Shown here piece after piece: positions 51,884 through 63,001 of a DNA stretch of 64,000 bases. The translations under genes and the position numbers were made by a program. A model generated the notes under the pieces. That model was not told where the DNA came from. It searched no databases and worked only from the letters and a program-made list of their open reading frames with translations. Numbering within the stretch: position 1 is the first letter of the stretch; each line of letters begins with the position of its first letter. The DNA comes from Verrucomicrobiota bacterium. GTDB taxonomy: Bacteria > Verrucomicrobiota > Verrucomicrobiia > CAIQCK01. The stretch covers positions 186,001-250,000 of the forward strand of contig JACRJX010000007.1 of assembly GCA_016235595.1 (NCBI GenBank). The letters run 5' to 3'.

Positions 51884-52695
51884 TCCGACACCTCCGGGCT
51901 GTTGGACGGCCAGTGGCGTTTCAGCGCCCGCATGATCTGCGCGGCGTGCTCGGCCAGGCCAACGCTGTTGATATCGCGCGGGTGCGGCAGGCCAATCCGA
52001 AACTCCTCCTGGATCCGGCCAGGCCGAGGCGAGAAGAGCACGACGCGCTCGCCGAGGCAGGCCGCCTCGCGCACGTTGTGCGTGACGAATACGATCGTCT
52101 TGCGCCGCTTCTGCCAGATTTCCTGGATGTCGCCATACAACTGTTCCCGCGTCAGAGCGTCCAATGCTCCGAATGGCTCGTCCATCAGCAGCACCCGCGG
52201 ATTTGGCGCCAGCGCCCGTGCCAGCGCCACACGCTGTTTCATGCCGCCGGAAAGCTCGTGAATACTGGCATGGTGGAATTTTTCCAGCCCGACCAATTGG
52301 AGGTAGAAACGCGCCACTTCGTTCCGCTCCCGATTGTTCAGGTTGGGTTTGAGCTTCAGCCCGAACAACACATTATCCACCACGTCGAGCCACGGAAAGA
52401 GAGCCGACTCTTGGAACATCACCATCCGGTCGCGGCCCGGCCCGGTCACGGGCTTGCCGTCAGCAAGCACCCGGCCGCTGTCAGCGGTGTCCAGTCCCGC
52501 GATGATGTTCAATAGCGTGGATTTGCCGCAGCCGCTCGGTCCCACCAGGCACACGAACTCGCCTTCGCTCACCGTCAGGCTCACGTTGTCCAGCGCATGG
52601 ACCGCCGCGCGCTTGCTGTGGAACGTTTTTGAGACATGTTCCACCTCCAGCTTCAGGGGTATCGCGGGGCGCAGTTCTTCGTGGGCCGTGCTCAT
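51880..52695 (-). CDS. ABC transporter ATPase (SsuB/TauB/NrtD type)
   Basis: 271 residues from the ATG at 52695. Walker A is GPSGCGKST, the Q loop VMFQESALFPW, the signature LSGGMKQRVALARAL, Walker B VLLMDEPFGALD and the switch His FVTHNV. The C-terminal VVLFSPRPGRIQEEF is characteristic of the nitrate/sulfonate/taurine group. It overlaps both neighbours by four bases. It powers import of a small anionic sulphur or nitrogen compound. Confidence 0.92.
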   Translation of the reverse strand: MSTAHEELRPAIPLKLEVEHVSKTFHSKRAAVHALDNVSLTVSEGEFVCLVGPSGCGKSTLLNIIAGLDTADSGRVLADGKPVTGPGRDRMVMFQESALFPWLDVVDNVLFGLKLKPNLNNRERNEVARFYLQLVGLEKFHHASIHELSGGMKQRVALARALAPNPRVLLMDEPFGALDALTREQLYGDIQEIWQKRRKTIVFVTHNVREAACLGERVVLFSPRPGRIQEEFRIGLPHPRDINSVGLAEHAAQIMRALKRHWPSNSPEVSE

Positions 52696-53726
52696 GGAAT
52701 CTCCGCCAAACCTTTGCCACGCAGGACCTCGTTGAGCAACCTCAAATCGTAGATGCGCGACAGATCCGGCTTCTCGCGCAGAAGCCCGATGCGGTGCGCG
52801 TCCTCGGCGGACCGCAGCAGCGAGGCGCGGATCGGGTCGTGCGTCAACTCCAGCCGCCGCCACGCGCCATCGAGCACCTCACCCGGCAGCGCCTTCGTCG
52901 TCTCCGCCTTGATCTCGGCGTTGAGAAGGCGCTTCGCATCGCCGGGATGCTGGTTGATCCATTGCGTCAGTTCGACGTGCGCGGCGATCCAGCGTTTGAG
53001 CAATACCGGTTGTTCCCTCAGGAACCGCGCGCTGCTGACCAAATGCGTCGTGACATACCGGCCGCCGGTCTGCGGCCACAGCGCGCTTTCTTCCAGATAT
53101 ACGCGTCCTTTCGCCTCCAGCAACAATCGTGTCACCCACGGTTCCACCGTCCACACGGCGTCTATGTCGCCTTTCAGAAACAGCGCGAGCTGATCGGGAT
53201 TGGCCGTCGGCACCACCAGCGCGTCGCCACCCGTCATCGTCACACGGAAACCTTTCGATACCAGCCACGCGCGCGCCGCCACGTCCTGCGTGTTGCCGAG
53301 TTGCGGTGTCGCCACCTTCCGGTTGCGAAAATCACTGTCCGTCTTGATGCGCCCGTCGGCTTGCACCACCAGCGCCGCGCCGCCGCTGCACGCGCCGGCC
53401 ACGATGCGGATTTCCTTCCCGCGCGATTTCAGGTGCGCATTGATGGCAGGATTTGGCCCGACGTAGGTGATGTCGAGTCCTTCGGTGAAGATCGCCTCCA
53501 TCGCGCTCGGCCCGGCGTTATAGACAAACCACTGTACCTCCACGTCCGGCCCCAGCCGCTGCTCGAACCAACCCTTTCCTTCACGGCTCAACCCGTGCGC
53601 AATCATCGCTTGCGCATGGGTCACGTTTGGGAAATGGCCGACGCGCAGCAGGGTCTTTTGCGCAAACGCCGTCGAGGTGAGTCCGATCAAACCGCAAACG
53701 ATTGCAATTTGGATTGGCGTCGTCAT
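52692..53726 (-). CDS. ABC transporter substrate-binding protein (SsuA/TauA-like)
   Basis: 344 residues from the ATG at 53726, which gives a signal peptide (IAIVCGLIGLTSTAFA). The mature protein opens LLRVGHFPNVTHAQAMI and carries the family stretch GLDITYVGPNPAINA, then VATPQLGNTQDVAARAWL and GDIDAVWTVEPWVTRLL. These are typical of aliphatic-sulfonate/nitrate binding proteins. The first gene of the operon; the ligand (alkanesulfonate, taurine or nitrate) cannot be settled, and no monooxygenase gene (ssuD/tauD) is nearby. Confidence 0.85.
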   Translation of the reverse strand: MTTPIQIAIVCGLIGLTSTAFAQKTLLRVGHFPNVTHAQAMIAHGLSREGKGWFEQRLGPDVEVQWFVYNAGPSAMEAIFTEGLDITYVGPNPAINAHLKSRGKEIRIVAGACSGGAALVVQADGRIKTDSDFRNRKVATPQLGNTQDVAARAWLVSKGFRVTMTGGDALVVPTANPDQLALFLKGDIDAVWTVEPWVTRLLLEAKGRVYLEESALWPQTGGRYVTTHLVSSARFLREQPVLLKRWIAAHVELTQWINQHPGDAKRLLNAEIKAETTKALPGEVLDGAWRRLELTHDPIRASLLRSAEDAHRIGLLREKPDLSRIYDLRLLNEVLRGKGLAEIP

Positions 53727-53790
53727 GCTCCTATTCCCAAAAGAACCGACCGGCGGAGAATTCGCAAGTAGTTTCTTTCCTGCCAACGCT

Positions 53791-53811
53791 GGAGAACTTA
53801 CCGCATTCTCC
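53791..53811. promoter_or_regulatory. Inverted repeat GGAGAA/TTCTCC in the ABC operon-lpd divergent gap
   Basis: A perfect 6-base inverted repeat with a 9-base spacer, in the 173-base gap between the binding-protein gene and lpd. A further GGAGAATTC lies about 35 bases away on the binding-protein side. It may be an operator for the ABC operon; no promoter boxes were identified with confidence. Confidence 0.35.
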
Positions 53812-53899
53812 GATGTACTGCCACGACAAGCTGGAACCCTTCGTGTGGCGTCAAAAAAATCTGGTTGTTGCCCCTGACCGCCGCTAACCTGCGCCCGCT

Positions 53900-55264
53900 G
53901 TGGCCAACGAAACTCCAACTCTTCTCATCATCGGCGCCGGTCCTGGCGGCTACGTTGCCGCCATCCGCGCCGCCCAACGTGGCGCCCGCGTCACTCTCGT
54001 CAGCGACGCGCCCCCCGGCGGTGTCTGCCTCCACCTCGGCTGTATCCCGACCAAGGCCCTGCTTGCGAGTGCCGAGGCGTTACGCACCGTGCAACGCGCC
54101 AGCGACTTCGGCGTCGACGCAGCCAGCGTTTCCGCCGGGCCGCGGCTTGCCGCTGACGCCATGCTCCGCCGTGCGCGCAAAGTCACCGGCGCGGTTACCA
54201 AAGGACTGGAGTTCCTGTTCCGGAAGAACGGCATCCAGTTCGTCAGCGGACGCGCGCAGCTGCTCGGCGGCGGACGCGTCCAGGTCGGCGACAATGTTCT
54301 GACCGCGTCCCACATCATTCTCGCCACCGGCTCGCGGCCCGCTCCATCGCCGAAGGGCCTGCCGCCCGTGGACGGCCAGCGCATCATCAACAGCAATCAC
54401 GCACTCCATCTGGCCGAGCCGCCGAAGAAGCTGCTCATAATCGGAGGCGGTTACATCGGCTGCGAGTTTGCGTGCATCTTCCGCGCGCTGGGCTCGGAGG
54501 TTACGGTTGTCGAGGCGCTCGCCAACCTGTTGCCCGGCATGGATGCGGAGTTGGGTGCCGCGATGGCGAGGTTCTTCCGGAAGGCTGGCATCGAGGTTCG
54601 CACAGGCGAAACGATGAGCGAGTTTGATCCCGGTTTCGACCGCGTATTGATTTCCGTCGGGCGCGTGCCGAACACTGGCGACATCGGTTGCGACGCCGCC
54701 GGCGTGAAACTGACGGCGCGCGGCCATGTGGAAGTGAACGACCGGATGGAGACGAGCGCACCAGGCATCTACGCCATCGGCGACATCGTGGGCCGGTTTC
54801 CACTCGCGCATGTCGCCAGCGCCCAGGCGCGCGTGGCGGTGGCAAACGCCTTCGGCGAGAGCTCAACGATGGATTACACCGCCGCGCCCGGCGTGGTTTT
54901 CACGCATCCTGAAGTCGCCTCCGTTGGCCTCAACGAGGCAGAGGCCCAGGCTCAAGGCCGTGCGGTGCGCGTTGGCAAGTTCCCGATGGCCGCGCTTGGC
55001 CGCGCGCAGGCCAGCGGCGAGACGGACGGCTTTGTGAAGCTGGTCATCGACGCCGAAACGCACCGGGTGCTCGGCGGCCAGATCATCGGCCCTGCCGCAG
55101 GCGAGTTGATCGCTGCGATCACGCTGGCCATCTCGCTTGGCGCAACCGCGGAGCAGGTGGCTCACACGATCTTCTCGCATCCGACGTATGCCGAGGCCAT
55201 TGGCGAGGCAGCCGAAGCGGCGTTCGGCTCACCGGTGCACATCTATCTACCGAAGCGGGTATGA
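53900..55264 (+). CDS. lpd: Dihydrolipoyl dehydrogenase, with a shortened NAD-domain segment
   Basis: 454 residues starting at a GTG. FAD-binding LLIIGAGPGGYVAAIRAAQRG, redox disulfide GGVCLHLGCIPTKAL, NAD-binding LLIIGGGYIGCEFA, AIGDIVG, and the C-terminal His-Glu dyad in FSHPTYAEAIGEA are all present. It reoxidises lipoamide in 2-oxoacid dehydrogenase or glycine cleavage complexes. Between RKAGIEVRTGE and DRVLISVGRVPN the usual stretch of roughly 25 residues is reduced to TMSEFDPGF. The start codon is inferred from the frame since no ATG fits. No dehydrogenase complex genes adjoin it. Confidence 0.9.
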   Translation: MANETPTLLIIGAGPGGYVAAIRAAQRGARVTLVSDAPPGGVCLHLGCIPTKALLASAEALRTVQRASDFGVDAASVSAGPRLAADAMLRRARKVTGAVTKGLEFLFRKNGIQFVSGRAQLLGGGRVQVGDNVLTASHIILATGSRPAPSPKGLPPVDGQRIINSNHALHLAEPPKKLLIIGGGYIGCEFACIFRALGSEVTVVEALANLLPGMDAELGAAMARFFRKAGIEVRTGETMSEFDPGFDRVLISVGRVPNTGDIGCDAAGVKLTARGHVEVNDRMETSAPGIYAIGDIVGRFPLAHVASAQARVAVANAFGESSTMDYTAAPGVVFTHPEVASVGLNEAEAQAQGRAVRVGKFPMAALGRAQASGETDGFVKLVIDAETHRVLGGQIIGPAAGELIAAITLAISLGATAEQVAHTIFSHPTYAEAIGEAAEAAFGSPVHIYLPKRV

Positions 55265-55293
55265 GAATCTGGTGACGTATCGAGGGAGACTGT

Positions 55294-56604
55294 ATGGATT
55301 CGCTTACATGGGACTTGTTGAAACTGCTGGGCGTGGTGGCGCTGGTGCTGACCAACGCCTTCTTCGTGGCGGCGGAATTCGCGTTGGTCAGCGTGCGTCG
55401 CAGCCGCATGGAGGAGATGGTTGCCGCGGGCCAGACGGGCGCGAAGACCGTGCTCGCCGCCATGCACGACCTCGGCACCTATATCGCCGGCGCGCAGGTC
55501 GGCATCACGATGGCCAGCCTGGGTCTCGGTTGGGTCGGCGAACCGGCGATCGCGCACTTGTTGCGGCCACTGTTTGGCTGGATGCCACCGATCTTTACAG
55601 AAGCCACGACTCACACGATTGCAGTGGCGCTGGCGTTTGTGCTCATCACGTTTCTGCACGTGGTGTTTGGCGAACAAGTACCGAAGGTCGTGGCCGTGCA
55701 GCGCGGCGAAGCGACCGCGCTATGGGTGATGCCGTTGATGAGATTGACCGTGGCGCTGATGCGGCCGTTGGTGTGGGCGCTGAACGGCTTCAGCAATACC
55801 GTCGTGCGTTTGATGGGACTGGAACCTGGCGGCGAAATGCACAGCGTTCATTCCGTGGACGAGCTTCAGATTCTGGTCCGCCAGAGCCGCCAAGCCGGCG
55901 TGATCGATGAACTGGAGGGCAAGTTGGTGGAGCGGGCGTTCCGCGTGCCGGATCTGAAGGCGCGCGATGTGATGGTGCCGCGCACCGATCTCGTCGCGCT
56001 CGATGGGAGGTTGCCGGCCGAGGAGTTGCTCAATCGCGCGGCGCGCAGCGGCCATCAGCGGCTGCCGGTCTATGATCGCACGCTCGACAACATTGTCGGC
56101 ATCCTGCATGTGCAGGACGTGTTCCAACACCTGCGGCAATCGAAGGAACCGTTCGACATCCGCAAACTGGTGCGTGCGCCGTTGTTTGTGCCGGAAACGG
56201 TGCGTCTTGACGACCTGTTGCGCAGTTTTCAGCAGCATCATTCGCAAATCGCCGTCGTCACAGACGAACACGGTGGCGTTGCTGGCATGGTGACGCTCGA
56301 TGATGTCGTCGCGGAAGTTTTTGGCGAAGTGCAGGAAGAGAAAAACGTACGGCAGGACGTCCAGGAGATGCCCGATGGCCGGCTGCTGGTGCGTGGCGAC
56401 GTGCGGTTGCGTGAACTGAACGATCGCTTCGGCTGGAACCTGGAGGACGAGCAGGCCGACACCATCGCCGGCTATGTCACAAATCGCTTGGGCCGTCTCG
56501 CCCGCGTGGGTGACACCATCGACACGCCGCAGGGCATCATCACGGTTGAGAAGATGGCGCGGCTCAGAATCCTGCTTGTTGCGATCCTTCCAAAGAAACC
56601 CTGA
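55294..56604 (+). CDS. CNNM/CorC-family membrane protein (DUF21, paired CBS, CorC_HlyC domains)
   Basis: 436 residues. A DUF21 membrane region (about 1-190; LTNAFFVAAEFALVSVRRSRM, FGEQVPKVVAVQR) is followed by paired CBS domains (VMVPRTDLVALDGRLP; GHQRLPVYDRTLDNIVGILHVQDV; HSQIAVVTDEHGGVAGMVTLDDVVAEVFGE) and a CorC_HlyC domain at the end (LLVRGDVRLRELNDRFGWNL). These proteins are linked to magnesium/cobalt or sodium-coupled efflux, with the CBS pair sensing adenine nucleotides. The start follows a GAGGGAGA ribosome site. 29 bases after lpd, it may share a transcript with it. Confidence 0.92.
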   Translation: MDSLTWDLLKLLGVVALVLTNAFFVAAEFALVSVRRSRMEEMVAAGQTGAKTVLAAMHDLGTYIAGAQVGITMASLGLGWVGEPAIAHLLRPLFGWMPPIFTEATTHTIAVALAFVLITFLHVVFGEQVPKVVAVQRGEATALWVMPLMRLTVALMRPLVWALNGFSNTVVRLMGLEPGGEMHSVHSVDELQILVRQSRQAGVIDELEGKLVERAFRVPDLKARDVMVPRTDLVALDGRLPAEELLNRAARSGHQRLPVYDRTLDNIVGILHVQDVFQHLRQSKEPFDIRKLVRAPLFVPETVRLDDLLRSFQQHHSQIAVVTDEHGGVAGMVTLDDVVAEVFGEVQEEKNVRQDVQEMPDGRLLVRGDVRLRELNDRFGWNLEDEQADTIAGYVTNRLGRLARVGDTIDTPQGIITVEKMARLRILLVAILPKKP

Positions 56605-56627
56605 GTGTCACGTATTGCGCGCCGACG

Positions 56628-58115
56628 TCACTTCTTGTGCAACGGAACGAAACGGCTGCCTTCCTTGCTCTTGATCAACAGTAGCACGTTGCTGCGGGCG
56701 CCTTTGACGGCTTTCTCAAACTCGCCAACCGAGGTCACCGGCTGGCGATTGACCTCGATGATCAAATCGCCTTCGCGGACGCCCCGGCGGTAGGCGAGAC
56801 TGTTGGTGTCCACGTCGGTGACGACCACGCCTTTCTCACCCTTGTAATCGAGCTTGTGCTCCAGGTCTTTGGTAAGGTTGGTGACAGTCATGCCGAGGTT
56901 CGACACGTCGTTCTCCTCTTCAGCGGCGGCCATCGAGGTTTCGGTGGCGGTGCCCACGGTGATGGACAGGGTGACTTCCTTGCCTTTGCGGACGACGACC
57001 ACGGAAGACTTCACGCCGGGCGCGGTGGCAGCGACGCGGTTGCGGAGTTCATTCACGCTCTCAACGGCCTTGTCGTTGTACTGAGCAATGATGTCGCCGG
57101 GCTTGATGCCGGCTCTCTCGGCGGCGGAACCTTTGTTCACCTGCGCGACGAGCACGCCCTTGGTCTGCTTCACGTCGAACTGCTTGGCGAGGTCTTCGTC
57201 GAGATCCTGGATCAGGACGCCGAGCTGGCCGCGCTGGACGGTCTTGCCGGCCTTCAAGCTCGGCAACACGCTGGCAATGATGGACGACGGCACTGCGAAG
57301 CCGACGCCTGTGTTGCCGCCGGTGGAACTGAAAATGGCGGTGTTCAGGCCGACGATCTTGCCTTGGAGGTTCACGAGTGGACCGCCGGAATTGCCGCGGT
57401 TGATCGCGGCGTCCGTCTGGATGAAGTCCTCATAGCCGTCATGGTTGTCGAGCACGCCGCTGCGGCCGAGCGCCGACACGATGCCGGCGGTGACCGTCTG
57501 CGGCAAACCATACGGGCTGCCGATGGCCACCACCCAATCGCCCACGCGCAACGACTTTGAGTCGGCCAGCGGCACCCACGGGAGGTTCTTGCCGCTGATC
57601 TTGACGATGGCGATATCGGTCTTCGGATCCGTGCCGACGACCTTGGCGTCAAACTCGCGCTTGTCGTTCATGAACACCTTCAACTCATCCATGCCCTTGA
57701 CAACGTGGTTGTTGGTGAGGATGTAACCGTCCTTGTCAATGATGACTCCGGAGCCAATGCCTTCCTGGCGGAACTTGCGCGTTTCGCCCCGGCCACTGCG
57801 GCCACGCCGTTGTGGCACGTTTTCCTCTTCGTCGCCGTTATTCTGGCCGAACATATCCGGCCCGAAGAAGAAGTGGTAATTGCGCGGCATGGACACGTAT
57901 TTGGTTGCCACGATGCTGACCACGGCGGGTTTCACCGAGTCGGCGACCCACGCAAACGCATCGCTCAGCGACTGCGCCGCCGCCAATGCCTGTGCCGGCG
58001 GCGCGCTTGTGGCGGACGTCTGGGCAATCACGGGCGACGCAGCATGGCCGACAAGCCACACCGCGGCGATTCCGCCTGCTACAACACTGATGATGATCTT
58101 CCAATTGTTCTTCAT
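56628..58115 (-). CDS. Periplasmic HtrA/DegP-type serine protease
   Basis: 495 residues from the ATG at 58115, giving an N-terminal hydrophobic signal (IIISVVAGGIAAVWLVGHAA). Trypsin-like core with catalytic His in ILTNNHVVKG, Asp in DPKTDIAIVKI and Ser in NRGNSGGPLV, then two PDZ domains (about 305-395 and 420-490; GDIIAQYNDKAVES, GDLIIEVNRQPVTS). The insert RNYHFFFGPDMFGQNNGDEEENVPQRRGRSGRG resembles the LA loop. It degrades or refolds misfolded envelope proteins. It lies 16 bases downstream of clpB on the same strand, forming a stress operon. Confidence 0.93.
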   Translation of the reverse strand: MKNNWKIIISVVAGGIAAVWLVGHAASPVIAQTSATSAPPAQALAAAQSLSDAFAWVADSVKPAVVSIVATKYVSMPRNYHFFFGPDMFGQNNGDEEENVPQRRGRSGRGETRKFRQEGIGSGVIIDKDGYILTNNHVVKGMDELKVFMNDKREFDAKVVGTDPKTDIAIVKISGKNLPWVPLADSKSLRVGDWVVAIGSPYGLPQTVTAGIVSALGRSGVLDNHDGYEDFIQTDAAINRGNSGGPLVNLQGKIVGLNTAIFSSTGGNTGVGFAVPSSIIASVLPSLKAGKTVQRGQLGVLIQDLDEDLAKQFDVKQTKGVLVAQVNKGSAAERAGIKPGDIIAQYNDKAVESVNELRNRVAATAPGVKSSVVVVRKGKEVTLSITVGTATETSMAAAEEENDVSNLGMTVTNLTKDLEHKLDYKGEKGVVVTDVDTNSLAYRRGVREGDLIIEVNRQPVTSVGEFEKAVKGARSNVLLLIKSKEGSRFVPLHKK

Positions 58116-58131
58116 GGTCGTTAAACCTTTG

Positions 58132-60777
<2,646 letters not shown>

Positions 60778-60817
60778 GTTATCCTCTTTCTGCCATGCTT
60801 CCCATCGTCAAGATGAA

Positions 60818-60850
60818 ACACCCGGCTCGCTCCAAAGAACGGCCGGGCGT
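60818..60850 (-). promoter_or_regulatory. Stem-loop between hsp20 and clpB
   Basis: An 8-base-pair stem (ACACCCGG and CCGGGCGT on the + strand, one G-U pair in RNA) lies in the 125-base gap. There is no T run after it, so it is more likely an mRNA-stability or partial read-through element than a full terminator. It could keep hsp20 message more abundant than clpB. Confidence 0.4.
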
Positions 60851-60902
60851 TCACCTTTCAATGGTTCTTACCGTCGGCCGATGCGGTCCGGCGCAGTCCC
60901 CG

Positions 60903-61364
60903 TCAGGAGACCTTCACCTGGATATGCCTCGGCTTCACTTCGGGCCGTTTCGGCATGACGATCTTGAGCACGCCGCCCTCGTAGGTCGCATGGACCTTCT
61001 CGCCGTCTACGAGCGTCGGCAGTTCCATGGCGCGATGGAATTTCCCATACCATCGCTCCACGCGATAGTAGTTCTCTTCCTTCGTCTCCGTGCTCTTCTT
61101 GCGCTCGCCCTCGATGGTGAGCGTGTTCTCCTGAAGACTGACGTTGATGTCTTCGAGCTTCATGCCGGGCAGTTCGCACTGGACCACCAGGTCGTCCTTG
61201 GTCTCGTGCATGTCCAGCGCGGGCGTCCAGAACGCCGCTCCCTCAGTCGTCCCAAATTCCGGGAACCGGACCAGCGACGTATTGAACAGCCGGTTCATTT
61301 CCTCTTGCAGACCCTCCAACATTCGGAGTGGTTCTGCCGTTCGATGCCATCTTACCAGTGACAT
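60903..61364 (-). CDS. Small heat-shock protein Hsp20 (alpha-crystallin)
   Basis: 153 residues from the ATG at 61364, with GGAGGA seven bases upstream. The alpha-crystallin domain (about 45-145) shows PALDMHETKDDLVVQCELPGM, ENTLTIEGERK and the C-terminal AxxxxGVLxI signature as ATYEGGVLKIVMPKR. It holds unfolding proteins in a form that ClpB can rescue, matching its place at the head of the hsp20-clpB-degP run. Confidence 0.93.
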   Translation of the reverse strand: MSLVRWHRTAEPLRMLEGLQEEMNRLFNTSLVRFPEFGTTEGAAFWTPALDMHETKDDLVVQCELPGMKLEDINVSLQENTLTIEGERKKSTETKEENYYRVERWYGKFHRAMELPTLVDGEKVHATYEGGVLKIVMPKRPEVKPRHIQVKVS

Positions 61365-61442
61365 AGTTCTGTCCTCCGATTTTAGTTTTTGTTTTGTTCT
61401 GCTCGCTGCGGCCTCATGCCGCAAACTCACGTCACATGAACA

Positions 61443-61458
61443 CGCAGCATCCGTGCCA
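61443..61458 (-). promoter_or_regulatory. Sigma-54-like promoter motif upstream of hsp20
   Basis: Read on the minus strand, TGGCACGGATGCTGCG has the -24 GG and -12 GC exactly ten bases apart and matches most of TGGCAC-N5-TTGC. Transcription would start near 61433, about 70 bases before the hsp20 ATG. No enhancer site or rpoN is seen in the window, so the call is tentative. Confidence 0.35.
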
Positions 61459-61714
61459 ACGACGCAACCGAACCGCAACGTGCTGAAAACAGCCTACATG
61501 TCAGCAAACCGCGAGATCCCCCTGCGTCATCTTTTCGCAGACCTCGCGCCCACCGGAAGAACCACGCGCCAGTTTTTCTCATGCAGCAAACGAGACGCAC
61601 GGGAGTGTTTCTCGCGCGACGTTGATGAAGTTGGCTCAAAGTTTCCGAGCGCGCCAGCAGCGAGAGCGGGCAGGGGGACATAAAAACGGTGCGTCCATGC
61701 AAGAGAAGAGTGCC

Positions 61715-61755
61715 GAGCAATTGCTCAACAAGGCGGGCAGGATACCCGCGCTCCC
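61715..61755. repeat. Short palindromes downstream of the hypothetical gene
   Basis: GAGCAATTGCTC (61715-61726) is a perfect 12-base palindrome. GCGGG...CCCGC (61733-61749, within GCGGGCAGGATACCCGCG) is an inverted repeat of a type that looks like interspersed palindromic DNA. Either could end transcription of the minus-strand gene, though no T run follows. Confidence 0.4.
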
Positions 61756-61803
61756 AAGTTGTGAAATCGCCGCCGAAACTGTGACCCGGCTACAGGGCTA
61801 TCG

Positions 61804-62307
61804 TCAAATGCAACCCCAACGGTGGACTCTGCGAGTGCCTCCGTAGCGAAGATGGACGAGCCGGGGAGGAACAACCGGTTCGCTGATATTTCGATGCGCC
61901 CGGCGGAGCATCTTCAGGAACTGAGTGGTTTCGGCCTTCATCGAGACGGGTTTGTCCACGCAGGTAATACTGTGCAGATCGTAGCCGCAGTCCAGCATCG
62001 GTCGCGGCCGGTTCGCCGTGGTATCCTCTTCTTTTCTTTCCAAGGCGATCTTCAGTCGGAGCAACGCCAGCTCGCACATGCTTTTGTCCGAAAACCCTTC
62101 CTCGTCCTCGACGATCTTGATGAACCGCCGGCCAACGGAAATCCCCTGTTCGGTGACCGTGCTCTTGGAAATATCCTTCACCTCGAAAATGAACCAGGTG
62201 TTTCTTAAAGGAGTCCGCTTCTCGACAAACCTGATGCTGTAATCATTACCTTCCCTTGTTACGTAATGAACGGCATTTACCGCATCCACTGCATCCATAG
62301 TTTCCAT
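61804..62307 (-). CDS. Hypothetical protein (167 aa)
   Basis: I do not recognise this family. Starts considered are the ATGs at 62307 and 62298; neither has a clear ribosome site. The N-terminus METMDAVDAVNAV is repetitive. The middle (YSIRFVEKRTPLRNTWFIFEVKDI, GRRFIKIVEDEEGFSDKSMCELALLRLKIALERKEED) looks like a genuine folded domain with alternating beta strands and helices. The end is basic. The region is less GC-rich than its surroundings. No signal peptide. It is next to, but not clearly in an operon with, the hsp20 gene on the same strand. Confidence 0.5.
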   Translation of the reverse strand: METMDAVDAVNAVHYVTREGNDYSIRFVEKRTPLRNTWFIFEVKDISKSTVTEQGISVGRRFIKIVEDEEGFSDKSMCELALLRLKIALERKEEDTTANRPRPMLDCGYDLHSITCVDKPVSMKAETTQFLKMLRRAHRNISEPVVPPRLVHLRYGGTRRVHRWGCI

Positions 62308-62432
62308 AGCGCATAATGTCTCACACAAACCAGCTAATAGCGATAACCGATCGGTAATTCATTTCACTCATTTTGCTGTCACGAGCCGCGCAAGCTTGGG
62401 CGGGGGGAGCGCACGATTTCCCAGAATGGTTG

Positions 62433-62460
62433 TTGCTATTTTTGCCAACGGCCCTATGGT
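62433..62460 (+). promoter_or_regulatory. Promoter of the second RRM gene
   Basis: TTGCTA, 16-base spacer, TATGGT, matching the boxes and spacing of the promoter at 50488. GTTGCTATT is conserved around the -35 box. Transcription should start near 62467, just at the shared GCTCGCAG. Confidence 0.65.
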
Positions 62461-62490
62461 TGCCTTGCTCGCAGAGGCGAGGATTTAACA

Positions 62491-62600
62491 GTGAGTTGGT
62501 AGATTGTCAGGTAGCCCTCCATAGCTGGTGATGATCAGAAATCCGATCGTTCGGAAACAGTCACCGCTAAGCTCCCACAGCAGCAGAAAGTTACAGTAAT
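62491..62600 (+). ncRNA. Conserved structured 5' leader of the second RRM gene (candidate cis-regulatory RNA)
   Basis: Counterpart of the leader at 50546. Helices: AGCT (62523-62526) with AGCT (62570-62573), GGTGA (62527-62531) with TCACC (62561-62565), and TCCGA (62542-62546) with TCGGA (62551-62555) around a TCGT loop. The start codon is not preceded by a good Shine-Dalgarno site (AGAAAGTTACAGTAAT), so translation may depend on this leader. A further small hairpin, CTCGC-AGAG-GCGAG at 62468-62481, precedes it. Confidence 0.6.
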
Positions 62601-62891
62601 ATGGCTACCAAGCTATTCGTAGGAAACCTGTCGTTTAACACCACCGAGACCGACGTCATGGATATGTTCAAGACCGTCGGCACCGTCTCGGCATGCGACC
62701 TGATCACGGACAAGTTCACGCAGAAGTCACGCGGGTTCGCCTTCGTGACGATGAGCACCCAGGAGGAGGCCACGGCGGCCATCTCCCAGTTGAATGGCAA
62801 GGAACTCGACAGCCGCGCCCTGACGGTCGGCGAAGCCCGTCCGCGCGAAGCGCGTCCCCAAGGCGGCGGCTACGGCGGCGGCAACCGCTAA
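62601..62891 (+). CDS. Small RRM RNA-binding protein (paralogue)
   Basis: 96 residues. RNP2 KLFVGNL and RNP1 [10 protein letters not shown] as in the protein at 50658, but the tail is only RPQGGGYGGGNR. The first 11 codons are almost identical at base level, whereas the middle differs, so selection or recent conversion may act on the leader-start region. Likely a cold- or stress-responsive RNA chaperone. Monocistronic, ended by the terminator at 62927. Confidence 0.92.
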   Translation: MATKLFVGNLSFNTTETDVMDMFKTVGTVSACDLITDKFTQKSRGFAFVTMSTQEEATAAISQLNGKELDSRALTVGEARPREARPQGGGYGGGNR

Positions 62892-62926
62892 GCCGGCAGT
62901 TGCTCCACAGGAACTTTAGTTTCCAA

Positions 62927-62963
62927 CAAAAGAGCGTCTCGTGCAAACGAGGCGCTCTTTTTT
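62927..62963 (+). terminator. Intrinsic terminator of the second RRM gene
   Basis: GAGCGTCTCGT and ACGAGGCGCTC pair around a GCAA loop, followed by TTTTTT. Compared with the other copy, the loop-closing pair is T-A instead of C-G, a compensatory change. Confidence 0.92.
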
Positions 62964-63001
62964 GTCTGTCGGACCTTTCGAGAGCCGCGCAGTGGATGGA
63001 T

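Larger units (their letters stand above)
61365..61803. other. Gene-free interval upstream of hsp20
   Basis: 439 bases without a convincing gene. It holds the hsp20 promoter region (a sigma-54-like motif at 61443-61458), a 12-base palindrome and a short GC-rich inverted repeat near 61715-61755, and otherwise nothing I can name. Short open frames here lack start signals and sensible composition. Confidence 0.6.

Noticed and set aside
61622..61846. 74-codon + strand frame upstream of hsp20
   Set aside because: It contains the palindromic repeat region, overlaps the end of the minus-strand hypothetical gene, and lacks a plausible start signal.
61822..62208. 128-codon + strand frame
   Set aside because: Fully opposite the hypothetical gene at 61804-62307, which has the more protein-like composition; the choice is moderate, not certain.
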